Shown one piece after another: positions 39,201 to 47,001 of a DNA stretch of 64,000 nt. Both the position numbers and the translations under genes were made by a program. The stretch comes from Macrostomum hystrix (lineage: Eukaryota > Platyhelminthes > Macrostomidae). The notes below the pieces were generated by a model. The model ran no database searches and was not told the DNA's origin. It saw only the letters and a program-made list of their open reading frames with translations. Location: NCBI GenBank assembly GCA_950097015.1, contig CATNEN010000007.1, positions 3,534,001 through 3,598,000 of the forward strand. The letters run 5' to 3'. Every line of letters begins with the position of its first letter. Position 1 is the first letter of the stretch.

Positions 39201-42200
39201 TCCGAGTAAGTGTAGCCGATGGCCGCTTTGGCTTCGCTAAAATTAAATAAAACATGTCTGAGATATAATAAATATCATTGAAGACAGGGGCAAAATTATT
39301 ACAAACAATAACCTTTTCTTGGCTTTCTCAGCTTCTTCCTTCTTCGAGTCGTCGAGGCCGAATTTTTCTTCCATTTCAATTTGTCGCAAAGCGGCCAGCT
39401 CCGATACTAGATAAATTTAAAGAAATTATAGGAATAAATTTAATTTACATATCCCTCACAGCCTACTGAGCAGCACGCTGAGTAGTACGCTGAAGATATT
39501 GCATCATTTTTTAACTAATGACAAAAAGACTACAATGACATACGAGAATTAACAAGTGCAATTCAGAGAACAAGGAAAGCCCTAACTTAAGTAAGTTTTG
39601 TAGGACAGCAAAATTCACTTACGAGAAGCATGGTCATTTTGAACAAGCACTCTGTACCTCTCATAGTTGCAGCAGCGTTCCTCATTGCGCTCGTCGCGAG
39701 TTAAACTAAAATAGAATTGTATGGAAATTCGGCTGCTTCGTGTCTACTAGAGACAATTAACAAAAAAATGCGATAAACAATCCCAAATGGGCAAGTAAAA
39801 TTTAGAGGAATTGAGAACGTTACTAATCTGAGGATCTTTGATTCTGGGAAGATTGGAAACCCGGCGGTTATTAGAGATTAGAAACACAAACATGTGAAAA
39901 GGATTAGAAACCAAAGGACTAGATAAGTTTAGGAACATGAGGATCTGGGAAGATTAGGAATCTGGGAAGATTTGGAGCATGAAGATCCGCAGAGATTACG
40001 AAAAACAGGATCTGCGACGATTAGGAACATGAGGATCTGAGAAGATCAGAACCATGAGGTTCTGGAAAGATTATGAACATGAGGATCTGGGAAGATTACG
40101 AAAATATGGATCAGGGAAGATTAGGCACATGAGGATCAGGGAAGATTTTGAACATGAGGATCTATGAAGATTTTGAACATGAGGATCACAGAAGATTAGG
40201 AACACGAGGATCTGGGAAGATCAGGAACATGAGGATCTGGGAAGATTAGGGACACGAGGATCTGGGAAGATCAGGAACACGAGGATCTGGGAAGATCAGG
40301 AACATGAGGATCTGGGAAGATTAGGGACACGAGGATCTGGGAAGATCAGGAACATGAGGATCTGGGAAGATTAGGGACATGAGGATCTATGAAGATCAGG
40401 AACATGAGGATCACGGAAGATCAGGAACGTGAGGATCTGGAAAGATTAGGGACATTGGGATCAGGGAAGATCAGGAACATGAGGATATGGGAAGATTAGG
40501 GACATGAGGATCACGGAAGATCAGGAACGTGAGGATCTGGAAAGATTAGGGACATTGGGATCAGGAAAGATCAGGAACATGAGGATATGGGAAGATTAGG
40601 GACATGAGGATCTATGAAGATCAGGAACATGAGGATCACGGAAGATCAGGAACGTGAGGATCTGGAAAGATTAGGGACATTGGGATCAGGAAAGATCAGG
40701 AACATGAGGATATGGGAAGATTAGGGACATGAGGATCTATGAAGATCAGGAACATAAGAATCTGAGAAGATCAGGAACACGAGGATATGGGAAGATTAGG
40801 GACATGAGGATCTATGAAGATCAGGAACATAAGAATCTGAGAAGATCAGGAACACGAGGATATGGGAAGATTAGGGACATGAGGATGCTGCGATTATTAA
40901 GAATACTAGGATCCTGCAAGGCAATAAACACCGCCAGAAAGATGCGAACAATGCTCACCGTCTCTTCTTAGCCAGTCTCTTGGCTCCGGAGCTCGTGTCG
41001 GCCGTAGCGTCCAAATTGGCCCGCACATCAAATCGGTCAATGAGCACCTCCGGATTGCCCTGCCATTTCAGCCTGGAGTGTGCAGGTGTACAGAGTGAGA
41101 ATGGCAGAGAAAAAAATATCGCAGGTGATAATTAGTTCGCTAGAACAATCCGTGTTGAGTGCCCCCGGACGAAAGCATTTGCCTCCAAACTTGTTTCTAG
41201 TCTCATTTCAGAAGCTGGGCTGCAGGCAGCACAGTGCCAGCGGCAAGCTGGAAAGCCTCTCTTACATTGTCTGCGGGTTTTCGGCCGCGTGGAACACATC
41301 CGAGTCGCAGTGGATGCGCGCCTGCCGGCCTGTCAGCCGCATAAACTTGATCGGATCCTGTTTCTGCGGGCGGCAGAAAAGAGATTTATCAATCATTAGC
41401 TGTGTGATCTATCAACCATTAGCTGTGTGATCTATCAACCATTAGCTGTGTGATCTATCAACCATTAGCTGTGTGATCTATCAACAGTTAGCTGTGTGAT
41501 CTATCAACCATTAGCTGTGTGATCTATCAACAGTTAGCTGTGTGATCTATCAACCATTAGCTGTGTGATCTATCAACCATTAGCTGTGTGATCTATCAAT
41601 CATTAGCTGTATGATCTATCAAGCATTAGCTGTGTGATCTATCAACCATTAGCTGTGTGATCTATCAACAGTTAGCTGTGTGATCTATCAACCATTAGCT
41701 GTGTGATCTATCAACCATTAGCTGTGTGATCTATCAACCATTAGCTGTATGATCTATCAAGCATTAGCTGTGTGATCTATCAAGCATTAGCTGTGTGATC
41801 TATCAACCATTAGCTGTATGATCTATCAAGCATTAGCTGTGTGATCTATCAACCATTAGCTGTGTGATCCATCAACAGTTAGCTGTGTGATCTATCAACC
41901 ATTAGCTGTGTGATCTATCAACCATTAGCTGTGTGATCCATCAACAGTTAGCTGTGTGATCTATCAACCATTAGCTGTGTGATCTATCAACCATTAGCTG
42001 TGTGATCTATCAACCATTAGCTGTGTGATCTATCAACCATTAGCTGTGTGATCTATAAACAATTAGCTGTGTGATCTATCAACCATTAGCTGTGTGATCT
42101 ATTAACCATTAGCTGTGTGATCTATTAACCATTAGCTGTGTGATCTATCAACCACTAGCTGTGTGATCTATCAACCATTAGCTGTGTGATCTATCAACCA

Positions 42201-43795
42201 TTAGCTGTGTGATCCATCAACAGTTAGCTGTGTGATCTATCAACCATTAGCTGCATGATCTATCAAGCATTAGCTGTGTGATCTATCAACCATTAGCTGT
42301 GTGATCTATTAACCATTAGCTGTGTGATCTATTAACCATTAGCTGTGTGATCTATCAACCATTAGCTGTGTGATCTATCAACCATTAGCTGTGTGATCTA
42401 TCAACCATTAGTTGTGTGATCCATCAACAGTTAGCTGTGTGATCCATCAACAGTTAGCTGTGTGATCTATCAACCATCAGCTGTGTGATCTATCAACCAT
42501 TAGCTGTGTGATCTATCAACCATTAGCTGTGTGATCCATCAACAGTTAGCTGTGTGATCTATCAACCATTAGCTGTGTGATCTATCAACCATTAGCTGTG
42601 TGATCCATCAACCATTAGCTGTGTGATCTATCAACCATTAGCTGTGTGATCCATCAACAGTTAGCTGTGTGATCTATCAACCATTAGCTGTGTGATCTAT
42701 CAACCATTAGCTGTGTGATCCATCAACAGTTAGCTGTGTGATCCATCAACAGTTAGCTGTGTGATCTATCAACCATTAGCTGTGTGATCTATCAACCATT
42801 AGCTGTGTGATCTATCAACCATTAGCTGTGTGATCCATCAACAGTTAGCTGTGTGATCTATCAACCATTAGCTGTGTGATCTATCAACCATTAGCTGTGT
42901 GATCCATCAACCATTAGCTGTGTGATCTATCAACCATTAGCTGTGTGATCCATCAACAGTTAGCTGTGTGATCTATCAACCATTAGCTGTGTGATCCATC
43001 AACAGTTAGCTGTGTGATCTATCAACCATTAGCTGTGTGATCCATCAACAGTTAGCTGTGTGATCTATCAACCATTAGCTGTGTGATCCATCAACAGTTA
43101 GCTGTGTGATCCATCAACCATTAGCTGTGTGATCCATCAACAGTTAGCTGTGTGATCTATCAACCATTAGCTGTGTGATCTATCAACCATTAGCTGTGTG
43201 ATCCATCAACAGTTAGCTGTGTGATCTATCAACCATTAGGTGTGTGATCTATCAACCATTAGCTGTGTGATCTATCAACCATTAGCTGTGTGATCTATCA
43301 ACCATTAGCTGTGTGATCCATCAACCATTAGCTGTGTGATCTATCAACCATTAGCTGTGTGATCCATCAACAGTTAGCTGTGTGATCTATCAACCATTAG
43401 CTGTGTGATCCATCAACAGTTAGCTGTGTGATCTATCAACCATTAGCTGTGTGATCCATCAACAGTTAGCTGTGTGATCTATCAACCATTAGCTGTGTGA
43501 TCTATCAACCATTAGCTGTTTAATAAAATAGGCTAAAGCCAGCCCCACCCCCAAGCGGGTGAAAGGCCGACGCCATGTACATTTAGACCATTCAGACAAG
43601 ACTTGCCAACGCACAGCACGTGCCACGCAGGAACCCCACACTATCAACAGTTGATTGATAAACCATGACTCGTATCAGTGCGATCCAACAACTCACAATT
43701 CTCTCATAGTACTCTCTTCTGCGCTGGGCCCGCTTGCGATAATCGACCATGGAGGTTCGAATCTGCTTCTCTTGTCGCCTGGCCTCGACCCACAT
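16065..43795 (-). CDS. CLASRP: CLASRP homologue (CLK4-associating SR-related protein), complete, 13 coding exons
   Basis: Coding exons on the minus strand: 43795-43697, 41363-41266, 41072-40959, 39705-39623, 39406-39313, 39236-39118, 32762-32587, 31461-31385, 29373-29332, 28822-27977, 20890-20851, 18018-17919, 16771-16065. All borders are GT-AG, all phases agree, and the sum is 2595 nt (864 residues plus stop). The family is nuclear and SR-related, linked to the CLK4 kinase and splicing control. Conserved blocks in order: MVDYRKRAQRRREYYERI in exon 1 (in place of MMVDYKKRAERRREYYEKI), WQGNPEVLIDRFDVRANLD in exon 3, NYERYRVLVQND in exon 4, AAIGYTYSDS in exon 6, YGMEKSDFLKLLRLDKE in exon 7, SRRERRMFKEQRL in exon 8, an RS-rich domain in exon 10 and a coiled-coil-like Arg/Glu/Gln segment then Arg-Asp repeats in exon 13. 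It is longer than the human protein (about 670 residues from memory). The exon 9 and 11 calls rest on phase and splice sites more than similarity. Confidence 0.9.
16150..16440 (-). repeat. Coding hexamer-based repeat (Arg-Asp tract of CLASRP)
   Basis: CGGGAT/CGGGAC/CGCAAT hexamers on the minus strand give RDRD/RNRD, with a looser 24-36 bp superstructure of CGATTGCG (NR) insertions. It lies inside CLASRP exon 13. The plus-strand Pro/Asp/Gly frame opposite it is a shadow. Confidence 0.85.
16772..17918 (-). other. CLASRP intron 12
   Basis: Contains a degenerate repeat related to TTCTAAGAAACCTAAAG at about 16800-17060. The rest is unique. A 161-codon plus-strand frame at 17222-17707 has no recognisable domain and lies wholly in the intron, so I do not call it a gene. 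Confidence 0.6.
17919..18018 (-). CDS. CLASRP: CLASRP exon 12
   Basis: Encodes an Ala/Lys-rich start and SLTPQQLLQQRLSVAISKT, corresponding to the family's KLTPQEKLKLRMQKALNRQ. Acceptor TTTTTTCCAG, donor GTGAGT; one base carries over to make Tyr with exon 13. Confidence 0.85.
18111..20646. repeat. 22-bp minisatellite, ~115 copies (CLASRP intron 11)
   Basis: Unit GTGTCTGGGTGTGACTGCTG plus AG, with alternatives GTTTCT, GATTGC and a rarer GGGTATAATTGC. The TATAATT unit recurs near 19175, 19750, 19925, 20080 and 20360 in similar neighbour context, so multi-unit blocks have been copied. It fills almost the whole intron. Confidence 0.97.
20851..20890 (-). CDS. CLASRP: CLASRP exon 11 (40-nt microexon, predicted)
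   Basis: 40 nt encoding SNPLERSGGIGLK between acceptor GCATTACAG and donor GTAAGC. Its first base completes the AG overhang of exon 10, and it ends in phase 0 as exon 12 needs. No similarity evidence. Confidence 0.6.
20891..21084 (-). other. CLASRP intron 10, segment next to exon 11
   Basis: Short unique AT-rich sequence upstream of the exon 11 acceptor; likely holds its branch site. Confidence 0.4.
21085..22290. repeat. 34-bp minisatellite with 68-bp dimer structure, ~35 copies (CLASRP intron 10)
   Basis: Unit CTATCCTACCAGCAGATTAT plus GACCCCATGACCAG. From about 21400 to 22080 units ending GACCAG and GACTAA alternate almost strictly, so the real repeat there is a 68-bp dimer. The edges hold older variants (GATTCTG). 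Confidence 0.96.
22291..22934. other. CLASRP intron 10, unique segment
   Basis: Non-repetitive. Minus-strand frames of about 95-104 codons (22266-22874) show no recognisable domain. Confidence 0.45.
22935..23290. repeat. 26-32 bp degenerate minisatellite (CLASRP intron 10)
   Basis: Left part has units with GGATAATTTTGGTAATGGGA and ATGAGCC; the right part is a more regular 26-bp unit GGGATCATTTTGGTAATGGG plus ATTATT. Confidence 0.9.
23291..24476. other. CLASRP intron 10, unique purine-rich segment
   Basis: Plus strand is G/A-rich from about 23450 to 24150; a CAG run lies at about 24198-24227. No supported gene. Confidence 0.5.
24477..24815. repeat. 42-bp minisatellite, ~8 copies (CLASRP intron 10)
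   Basis: Unit AAATCCCAGATCCCAAATCC plus CAAAACGAAGCAATCTAACCTG. Since 42 is a multiple of 3, frames stay open across it. Confidence 0.95.
24816..25554. other. CLASRP intron 10, unique segment
   Basis: A GTAAGT donor-like site occurs on the minus strand near 25180, but I found no matching acceptor and the exon chain is already in phase without it. Confidence 0.45.
25555..26065. repeat. ~23-bp minisatellite, ~21 copies (CLASRP intron 10)
   Basis: Unit AAATCCCAGTTTTCAACTCT plus TTT, with shorter TTTCAAGTCTTC variants. Confidence 0.94.
26066..27565. other. CLASRP intron 10, unique segment
   Basis: GC-rich between about 26440 and 26720, with CGG/CAG runs at about 26650-26710. A minus-strand open stretch at about 27440-27345 (containing SLKRRESKLKKYSSEGR) ends at a GTTAGA donor-like site, but its phase does not fit the CLASRP exon chain. 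Confidence 0.45.
27566..27812. repeat. 35-bp minisatellite, ~7 copies (CLASRP intron 10)
   Basis: Unit AAGGAACGATGACCAACTAA plus AATGACCAGTTCGGA; TGACCA occurs 12 times. Confidence 0.94.
27977..28822 (-). CDS. CLASRP: CLASRP exon 10, RS domain
   Basis: 846 nt encoding about 281 residues: SPGKSSSSDEG near the start, an Ala/Pro segment, then Arg/Ser/His-rich sequence with SRSRSRSRGRGRDGDR, and a Ser/Asp-rich acidic end. Such RS domains are phosphorylated by SR/CLK kinases and mediate splicing-factor contacts. Acceptor ACCCACAG, donor GTTCGT. Confidence 0.85.
28900..29215. repeat. Degenerate AGTAACGATTTCAAA repeat (CLASRP intron 9)
   Basis: About 16 spaced AGTAACG motifs with A/T-rich spacers of variable length (12-22 bp period). 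It occupies most of the 509-bp intron. Confidence 0.8.
29332..29373 (-). CDS. CLASRP: CLASRP exon 9 (42 nt, predicted)
   Basis: A 42-nt exon encoding FEIDDVHTAQRRM, bounded by ATTTTCAG and GTGAGT. No clear similarity, but it keeps the frame between exons 8 and 10, which do not join in frame without it. Confidence 0.65.
29374..29939. other. CLASRP intron 8, unique segment
   Basis: Includes a short CA/AC repeat at about 29540-29575. Nothing else recognised. Confidence 0.45.
29940..30290. repeat. 24-bp minisatellite, ~14 copies (CLASRP intron 8)
   Basis: Unit GATTCTAGATAAGGCTCTTG plus CTGC with few substitutions. The minus-strand open frame across it is a by-product (24 is a multiple of 3). 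Confidence 0.95.
30291..30944. other. CLASRP intron 8, unique segment
   Basis: AT-rich; short frames without domains. Confidence 0.45.
30945..31315. repeat. 42-bp minisatellite, ~8.5 copies (CLASRP intron 8)
   Basis: Unit AGTTTCACAGATCTGGGATT plus CTAACACAGCTAACGGGAATCT. Nearly identical units; the array ends about 70 bp upstream (in genomic order) of CLASRP exon 8. Confidence 0.95.
31385..31461 (-). CDS. CLASRP: CLASRP exon 8
   Basis: Encodes GKKSRRERRMFKEQRLKQRS then QLRPL, matching the family block SGRRSRRQRREFREKRL. Acceptor TTAACAG, donor GTGAGG. Confidence 0.9.
31462..32009. other. CLASRP intron 7, unique segment
   Basis: AT-rich unique sequence next to the acceptor of exon 8. Confidence 0.45.
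32010..32578. repeat. ~15/30-bp minisatellite with ~90-bp higher-order unit (CLASRP intron 7)
   Basis: Built from CCTGACAGCACTAT and CCTGACAACAGCAAT modules. A longer block including CTTACAGAATTATCCCTGAC repeats about every 90-92 bp from 32010 to 32340; the rest is the short module only. It ends less than 10 bp from the exon 7 donor. Confidence 0.9.
32587..32762 (-). CDS. CLASRP: CLASRP exon 7
   Basis: Encodes VDIEPEKLTPEQV, then YGMEKSDFLKLLRLDKELEE and an acidic end AQMS. Corresponds to the family segment with YGMxxxDFVRMLRKDKEE. Acceptor CGACAG, donor GTGAGT, phase 0 end. Confidence 0.9.
32812..33062 (-). mobile_element. tRNA-derived SINE, minus orientation (CLASRP intron 6)
   Basis: Read on the minus strand: TTAGCCCATTGGTT resembles an A box and GGGAGTTCGAACCCTC a B box. 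The downstream body (CTTCAGTTCAACCAGCTGTG, CCCAGTCCACGGACTGAA, CGCAATAGCTGC) aligns with the SINE at 50873-51180. Divergent from that copy, so an older insertion. Confidence 0.75.
33063..39117. other. CLASRP intron 6, mostly unique
   Basis: No large tandem array. CAG/CTG runs occur near 34713, 35430, 36825 and 38548. Frames up to 131 codons (33885-34280 plus) show no recognisable domain. A nested gene cannot be excluded, but nothing supports one. Confidence 0.5.
39118..39236 (-). CDS. CLASRP: CLASRP exon 6
   Basis: Encodes EAKAAIGYTYSDS and then a Ser/Asp-rich acidic stretch ending SDEDI, equivalent to the family's IGYTYEDS and acidic segment. Donor GTAAGC; its last G completes Asp with exon 7 across a 6.36-kb intron. 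Confidence 0.9.
39313..39406 (-). CDS. CLASRP: CLASRP exon 5
   Basis: Encodes SELAALRQIEMEEKFGLDD followed by SKKEEAEKAKK. It sits between the two most conserved family blocks, and both splice phases match. Donor GTTATT is weak. Confidence 0.85.
39623..39705 (-). CDS. CLASRP: CLASRP exon 4
   Basis: Encodes LTRDERNEERCCNYERYRVL then VQNDHAS. NYERYRxLVQND is the conserved family block. Acceptor TTTTAG, donor GTAAGT. Confidence 0.92.
39925..40885. repeat. 25-bp minisatellite, ~38 copies (CLASRP intron 3)
   Basis: Unit GAACATGAGGATCTGGGAAG plus ATTAG/ATCAG. A multi-unit block with GATCACGGAAGATC, GGAACGTGAGG and GACATTGGGATC recurs near 40405, 40500 and 40635, showing higher-order copying. Confidence 0.94.
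40959..41072 (-). CDS. CLASRP: CLASRP exon 3
   Basis: Encodes LKWQGNPEVLIDRFDVRANL and a basic tail (KRLAKKR). The IDRFDVRA block is diagnostic for the family. Donor GTGAGC; splices in phase to exon 4. Confidence 0.92.
41266..41363 (-). CDS. CLASRP: CLASRP exon 2
   Basis: Encodes KQDPIKFMRLTGRQARIHCD and the following residues up to ENPQT, matching the family block that begins KKDPAQF after the first coding exon. Acceptor CCGCAG, donor GTAAGA; it ends with two bases that form Met with exon 3. Confidence 0.9.
41388..43520. repeat. 23-bp minisatellite, ~93 copies (CLASRP intron 1)
   Basis: Unit GTGTGATCTATCAACCATTA plus GCT; main variants are CCATCAACAG, CTATCAAGC and CTATTAACC. It fills nearly all of intron 1 and ends 24 bp from the exon 2 acceptor. 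The left breakpoint of the 10-kb duplication (43277) lies inside it. Confidence 0.97.
43697..43795 (-). CDS. CLASRP: CLASRP coding exon 1 (duplication copy 1)
   Basis: Starts at ATG in the context CTGACCATGTGG and ends ERI before a GTGAGT donor, phase 0. An AG at 43806-43805 preceded by TATCAATTCTAAGC could be an acceptor for a separate 5'UTR exon. This copy is the one next to exons 2-13. Confidence 0.88.
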
Positions 43796-43974
43796 GGTCA
43801 GGGGCTGCTTAGAATTGATAAGTTGAAAACTTTTTATGCGGTGCAAAAGTTATTAGGTTAGATTAGGGTTTGCAGATGCTGAATAGAATAGCCAATGACA
43901 ACTGAAACGAAATGCAATGCACAATTGGATTATCTTTGTTTGTACCAGATCCAACGAGTAGACAAGTGACATGG

Positions 43975-44175
43975 AAGAACTCACTCAGGGAGGGAAAAAA
44001 CTTATTTAGACTGGGGAAAAACTCATTAAGGCAGGGTAAGAACTCATTCAGACAGGGGAAGAACTCATTCAGGTAGGGGACGAACTCATTCAGGTAGGGG
44101 AAGAACTCATTCAGACAGGGGAAGAACTCATTCATGTAGGGGAAGAACTCATTCAGGCAGGGGAAGAGCATACTT
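43975..44175. repeat. 22-bp minisatellite, ~9 copies (copy 1)
   Basis: Unit GAAGAACTCATTCAGACAGG plus GG with small changes. Lies about 180 bp 5' of CLASRP exon 1. The same array is at 54148-54348. Confidence 0.92.
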
Positions 44176-45177
44176 AGGGGAAGAGCTCGTTGATAAAAGC
44201 ACAGTTAAAAAAGCAAATAAAACTAGCTGTTCAAATCCCATAGGTCAAGCATTATGCGGCTTTAACTAGTTTATTAATTTCTGTGTTTCATAGCTGCTTC
44301 TGCAGCAATCGTTGACAAACAGTCCAATTTCGGCGCACATAAAGCATCTATTGAGATGATTCATAATAAAAGTACAAAACACGAGTTCATTACAAGATCC
44401 AAATTTGAAACGCTTATGAATTATATAGAATGAATAAGAATAACTTCTGTGAATTATAGAATTTTTTCTGGCATATTTTTTACAAAGCTTGGATCGATCA
44501 AACAACAGCAAAAATAGGATAAACACTGTTTCAAATACCCAGAACTCATCAATGCTTTCAGTACCGGGTCTGGTGAGAAATAAAATCACATTTAAATTGA
44601 CAAAAAAGAAATGAGATAAACAGACAAAGTATTAGGACAAACAGAAGACAGGCCCCTTTCTCACCGTGTCACGCGCTTCTAAAGTGTTAGATAAAAAACT
44701 TGCCGATATGTTTCGAAAAAGTAAAATCAATCTACAGTACTTATTGATCAGACCGAATGGCAGATAGACAGACAGTGAGCGACAGGCAGAGAAGATGCAG
44801 AGCATCTAAAGGCAGTAAAAAGAGAGGCGAGAAAGACAACGAATCGGTGATTGGGCAGTCATGACAGATTGCATGGCAGCTGCAGAAATGAGAACAACAG
44901 ATCAAACACCAACGTGGGATGTGAAGCAAATGAGCAAATAGTCTTATGGAACTTTCAAATAAAAATTACAAATCAAATATTTAAGGAATCAGACAAGCAA
45001 CTGAAAAGTTCTCACAGTGCTAAATAAGAAGCCGCTTTTATTGTAGCAAAACATAAACATGAGCTTAGCAAAGAAAAAACATACAATTATGGACAAAAAA
45101 ACTATTTGATTCAAGTATCGTGGAAAAATTGTACCATTCCTCAAGTATAACAATTAGATATATTACAATCCCCACGC
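44176..45177. other. Spacer between CLASRP and DCP2 (copy 1)
   Basis: AT-rich unique DNA 5' of CLASRP and 3' of DCP2, so the CLASRP promoter or a 5'UTR exon may be here. No clear TATA box or exon. Repeated at 54349-55350. Confidence 0.45.
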
Positions 45178-45645
45178 CTCAATATCCCCATATCCTCAAT
45201 ATCCCCATTCCTAACTGACGTCAGGGATCAATATCCCATTCCTAACTGACGTCAGGGATCAATATCCCATTCCTAACTGACGTCAGGGATCATTATTCCC
45301 ATTCCTAATCTGACCGTCAGGGATCAATATCCCCATTCCTAATCTGACCGTCAGGGATCAATATCCCATTCCTAACTGACGTCAGGGATCAATATCCCAT
45401 TCCTAACTGACGTCAGGGATCAATATCCCATTCCTAACTGACGTCAGGGATCAATATCCCAATTCCTAACTGACCGTCAGGAATCAATATCCCCATTCCT
45501 AATCTGACCGTCAGGGATCAATATCCCCATTCCTAATCTGACCGTCAGGGATCAATATCCCATTCCTAACTGACGTCAGGGATCAATATCCCATTCCTAA
45601 CTGACGTCAGGGATCAATATCCCCATTCCTAATCTGACCGTCGGG
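45178..45645. promoter_or_regulatory. ~31-bp minisatellite carrying 8 CRE palindromes (copy 1)
   Basis: Unit GGGATCAATATCCCATTCCT plus AACTGACGTCA. TGACGTCA, the full cAMP response element, starts at 45216, 45247, 45278, 45377, 45408, 45439, 45571 and 45602. Six other units have TGACCGTC(A/G), which breaks the palindrome by one base. It lies about 180 bp after the DCP2 stop and about 1.4 kb 5' of the CLASRP ATG. The repeat is seen; regulatory function is inference. Confidence 0.6.
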
Positions 45646-45825
45646 TTTTTTTTCCCGAATTCTTCATAGAAACCGTATAGGATTAAACTATTTGATATTT
45701 CTCAATTTGTTATCGGGTGATCTCACTTACCATTCCTCAGCGTGGTCGTTAGTTGCAAGAATTGCCACTTATAATGAAAAAGAATGAATTTTAGCCTTTG
45801 AAAAGGTTCAGGAACAGCTTCAAAC
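45646..45825 (-). other. DCP2 3'UTR start (copy 1)
   Basis: AT-rich sequence after the DCP2 stop. No AATAAA on the minus strand before the CRE array; the first candidates lie beyond it (about 45035). Confidence 0.4.
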
Positions 45826-47001
45826 CTAATGCTTCTTGTTTCCAGGCGAGGCACCGGAGAAACTGTTTAACTCCAGAGTGCGGTACAGGGCGCCCATGTC
45901 GAGGCGAAATGTGGCCCAAGTGTCGGATCTGAACCGCGCAGCACCAGCCGGCTGATCAGCCTGCTTCAGGCCAGCAGAGCCATTGGCATTGGCAGCTGCT
46001 TTAGAAGCGCCCGGCCTCACATAATCCGGATAGATCTGAAACGGCAGGCCCAGCCTAGTGGCTTCCATGGCCAATTGGTTCAGCTCGTCAAAGCTCAGAG
46101 AGTTGGGATCTGACACCGTGAGCATGCCCGACTCTGTGGCCACCAGCTTGTGAGACGCAATCATCGTCGGCTCGTTCGTCGAAGCGGTGCCATCAGACGC
46201 TGAGGAAGCGGCGGGTCGACCTTGACCTTGAGGATTTTGACCGCCGCCTCCACCACGCTTCTGCCGATTGCGTTGCTTTCCACCTCCGCCTGAGTTCTCC
46301 TTATTGCTGTTGCTAGGCGTCGGGACGCTTGACGGTGCAGCGGCGGCGGCCGACGCGGCTGCAACAGCGGCAGCAGCCGCCGCAGCGGCCGCTGAATCTC
46401 CGGCAGTTGGCCTAGAACTCTTGCGCTGCTGCTGAGAGCGCCGATGCTGCTGTTGCTGTTGCTGTGGCGTTAAAGCTGGTGGGCCGGCGGCCGATCCCGG
46501 ATGTTGCATCATCAGTGGCGGGGGCTGCTGCTGCTGTTGCTGAGCCAAGGAGGCATTGTCTGACATGCGCAGAGCGGCCACCCTTGACATGCCACTCTGA
46601 CGCACAAGGGCCGCCCACCTTCGCAACTGGGCAACAAAGGGAATGACTAGAAAAAAGTCCTTGGATTTCAAGGCAATGCGCCTGGCGCAGTCCTCGTCGC
46701 TGCGGCTAGTGGGCAGGTCGGCCAGGCGGAACCACATGATGGCTTCGATTTCGTTTCGAGTCTCCGGCCGGAATGCGAAGTCCATGGGCACATCCGGGAC
46801 CAGGTAAAGCCTGGACAAGGCCGAGCCGACTACGCGCTCGATGTACAACTCGGGATCAATCTTGGGCCCGATGTCGTAGCCGGTCTCCTCTTGTACTTCG
46901 CGCACTGCCGCCTGCGGAAAGAACTTGGCCTTGGCCTCGCGATCGTTGATTTTGCCGCGCGGAAACATCCAGCCGGGAGTGAAGCCCTTAACCAAAACCA
47001 C
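45826..47001 (-). CDS. DCP2: DCP2 Nudix and C-terminal exon (copy 1)
   Basis: Acceptor TTCCGTCCAG then VVLVKGFTPGW. The Nudix box lies at about 46962-46885; Gln and Ala tracts at about 46600-46330; stop TAG at 45828-45826. Confidence 0.9.
   Translation of the reverse strand: MVLVKGFTPGWMFPRGKINDREAKAKFFPQAAVREVQEETGYDIGPKIDPELYIERVVGSALSRLYLVPDVPMDFAFRPETRNEIEAIMWFRLADLPTSRSDEDCARRIALKSKDFFLVIPFVAQLRRWAALVRQSGMSRVAALRMSDNASLAQQQQQQPPPLMMQHPGSAAGPPALTPQQQQQQHRRSQQQRKSSRPTAGDSAAAAAAAAAVAAASAAAAAPSSVPTPSNSNKENSGGGGKQRNRQKRGGGGGQNPQGQGRPAASSASDGTASTNEPTMIASHKLVATESGMLTVSDPNSLSFDELNQLAMEATRLGLPFQIYPDYVRPGASKAAANANGSAGLKQADQPAGAARFRSDTWATFRLDMGALYRTLELNSFSGASPGNKKH

Noticed and set aside
43592-43846. 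Larger protein starting upstream of the CLASRP ATG in exon 1
   Set aside because: The frame extends a few codons 5', but the residues there do not match the family, and an acceptor-like AG lies just before the conserved start.
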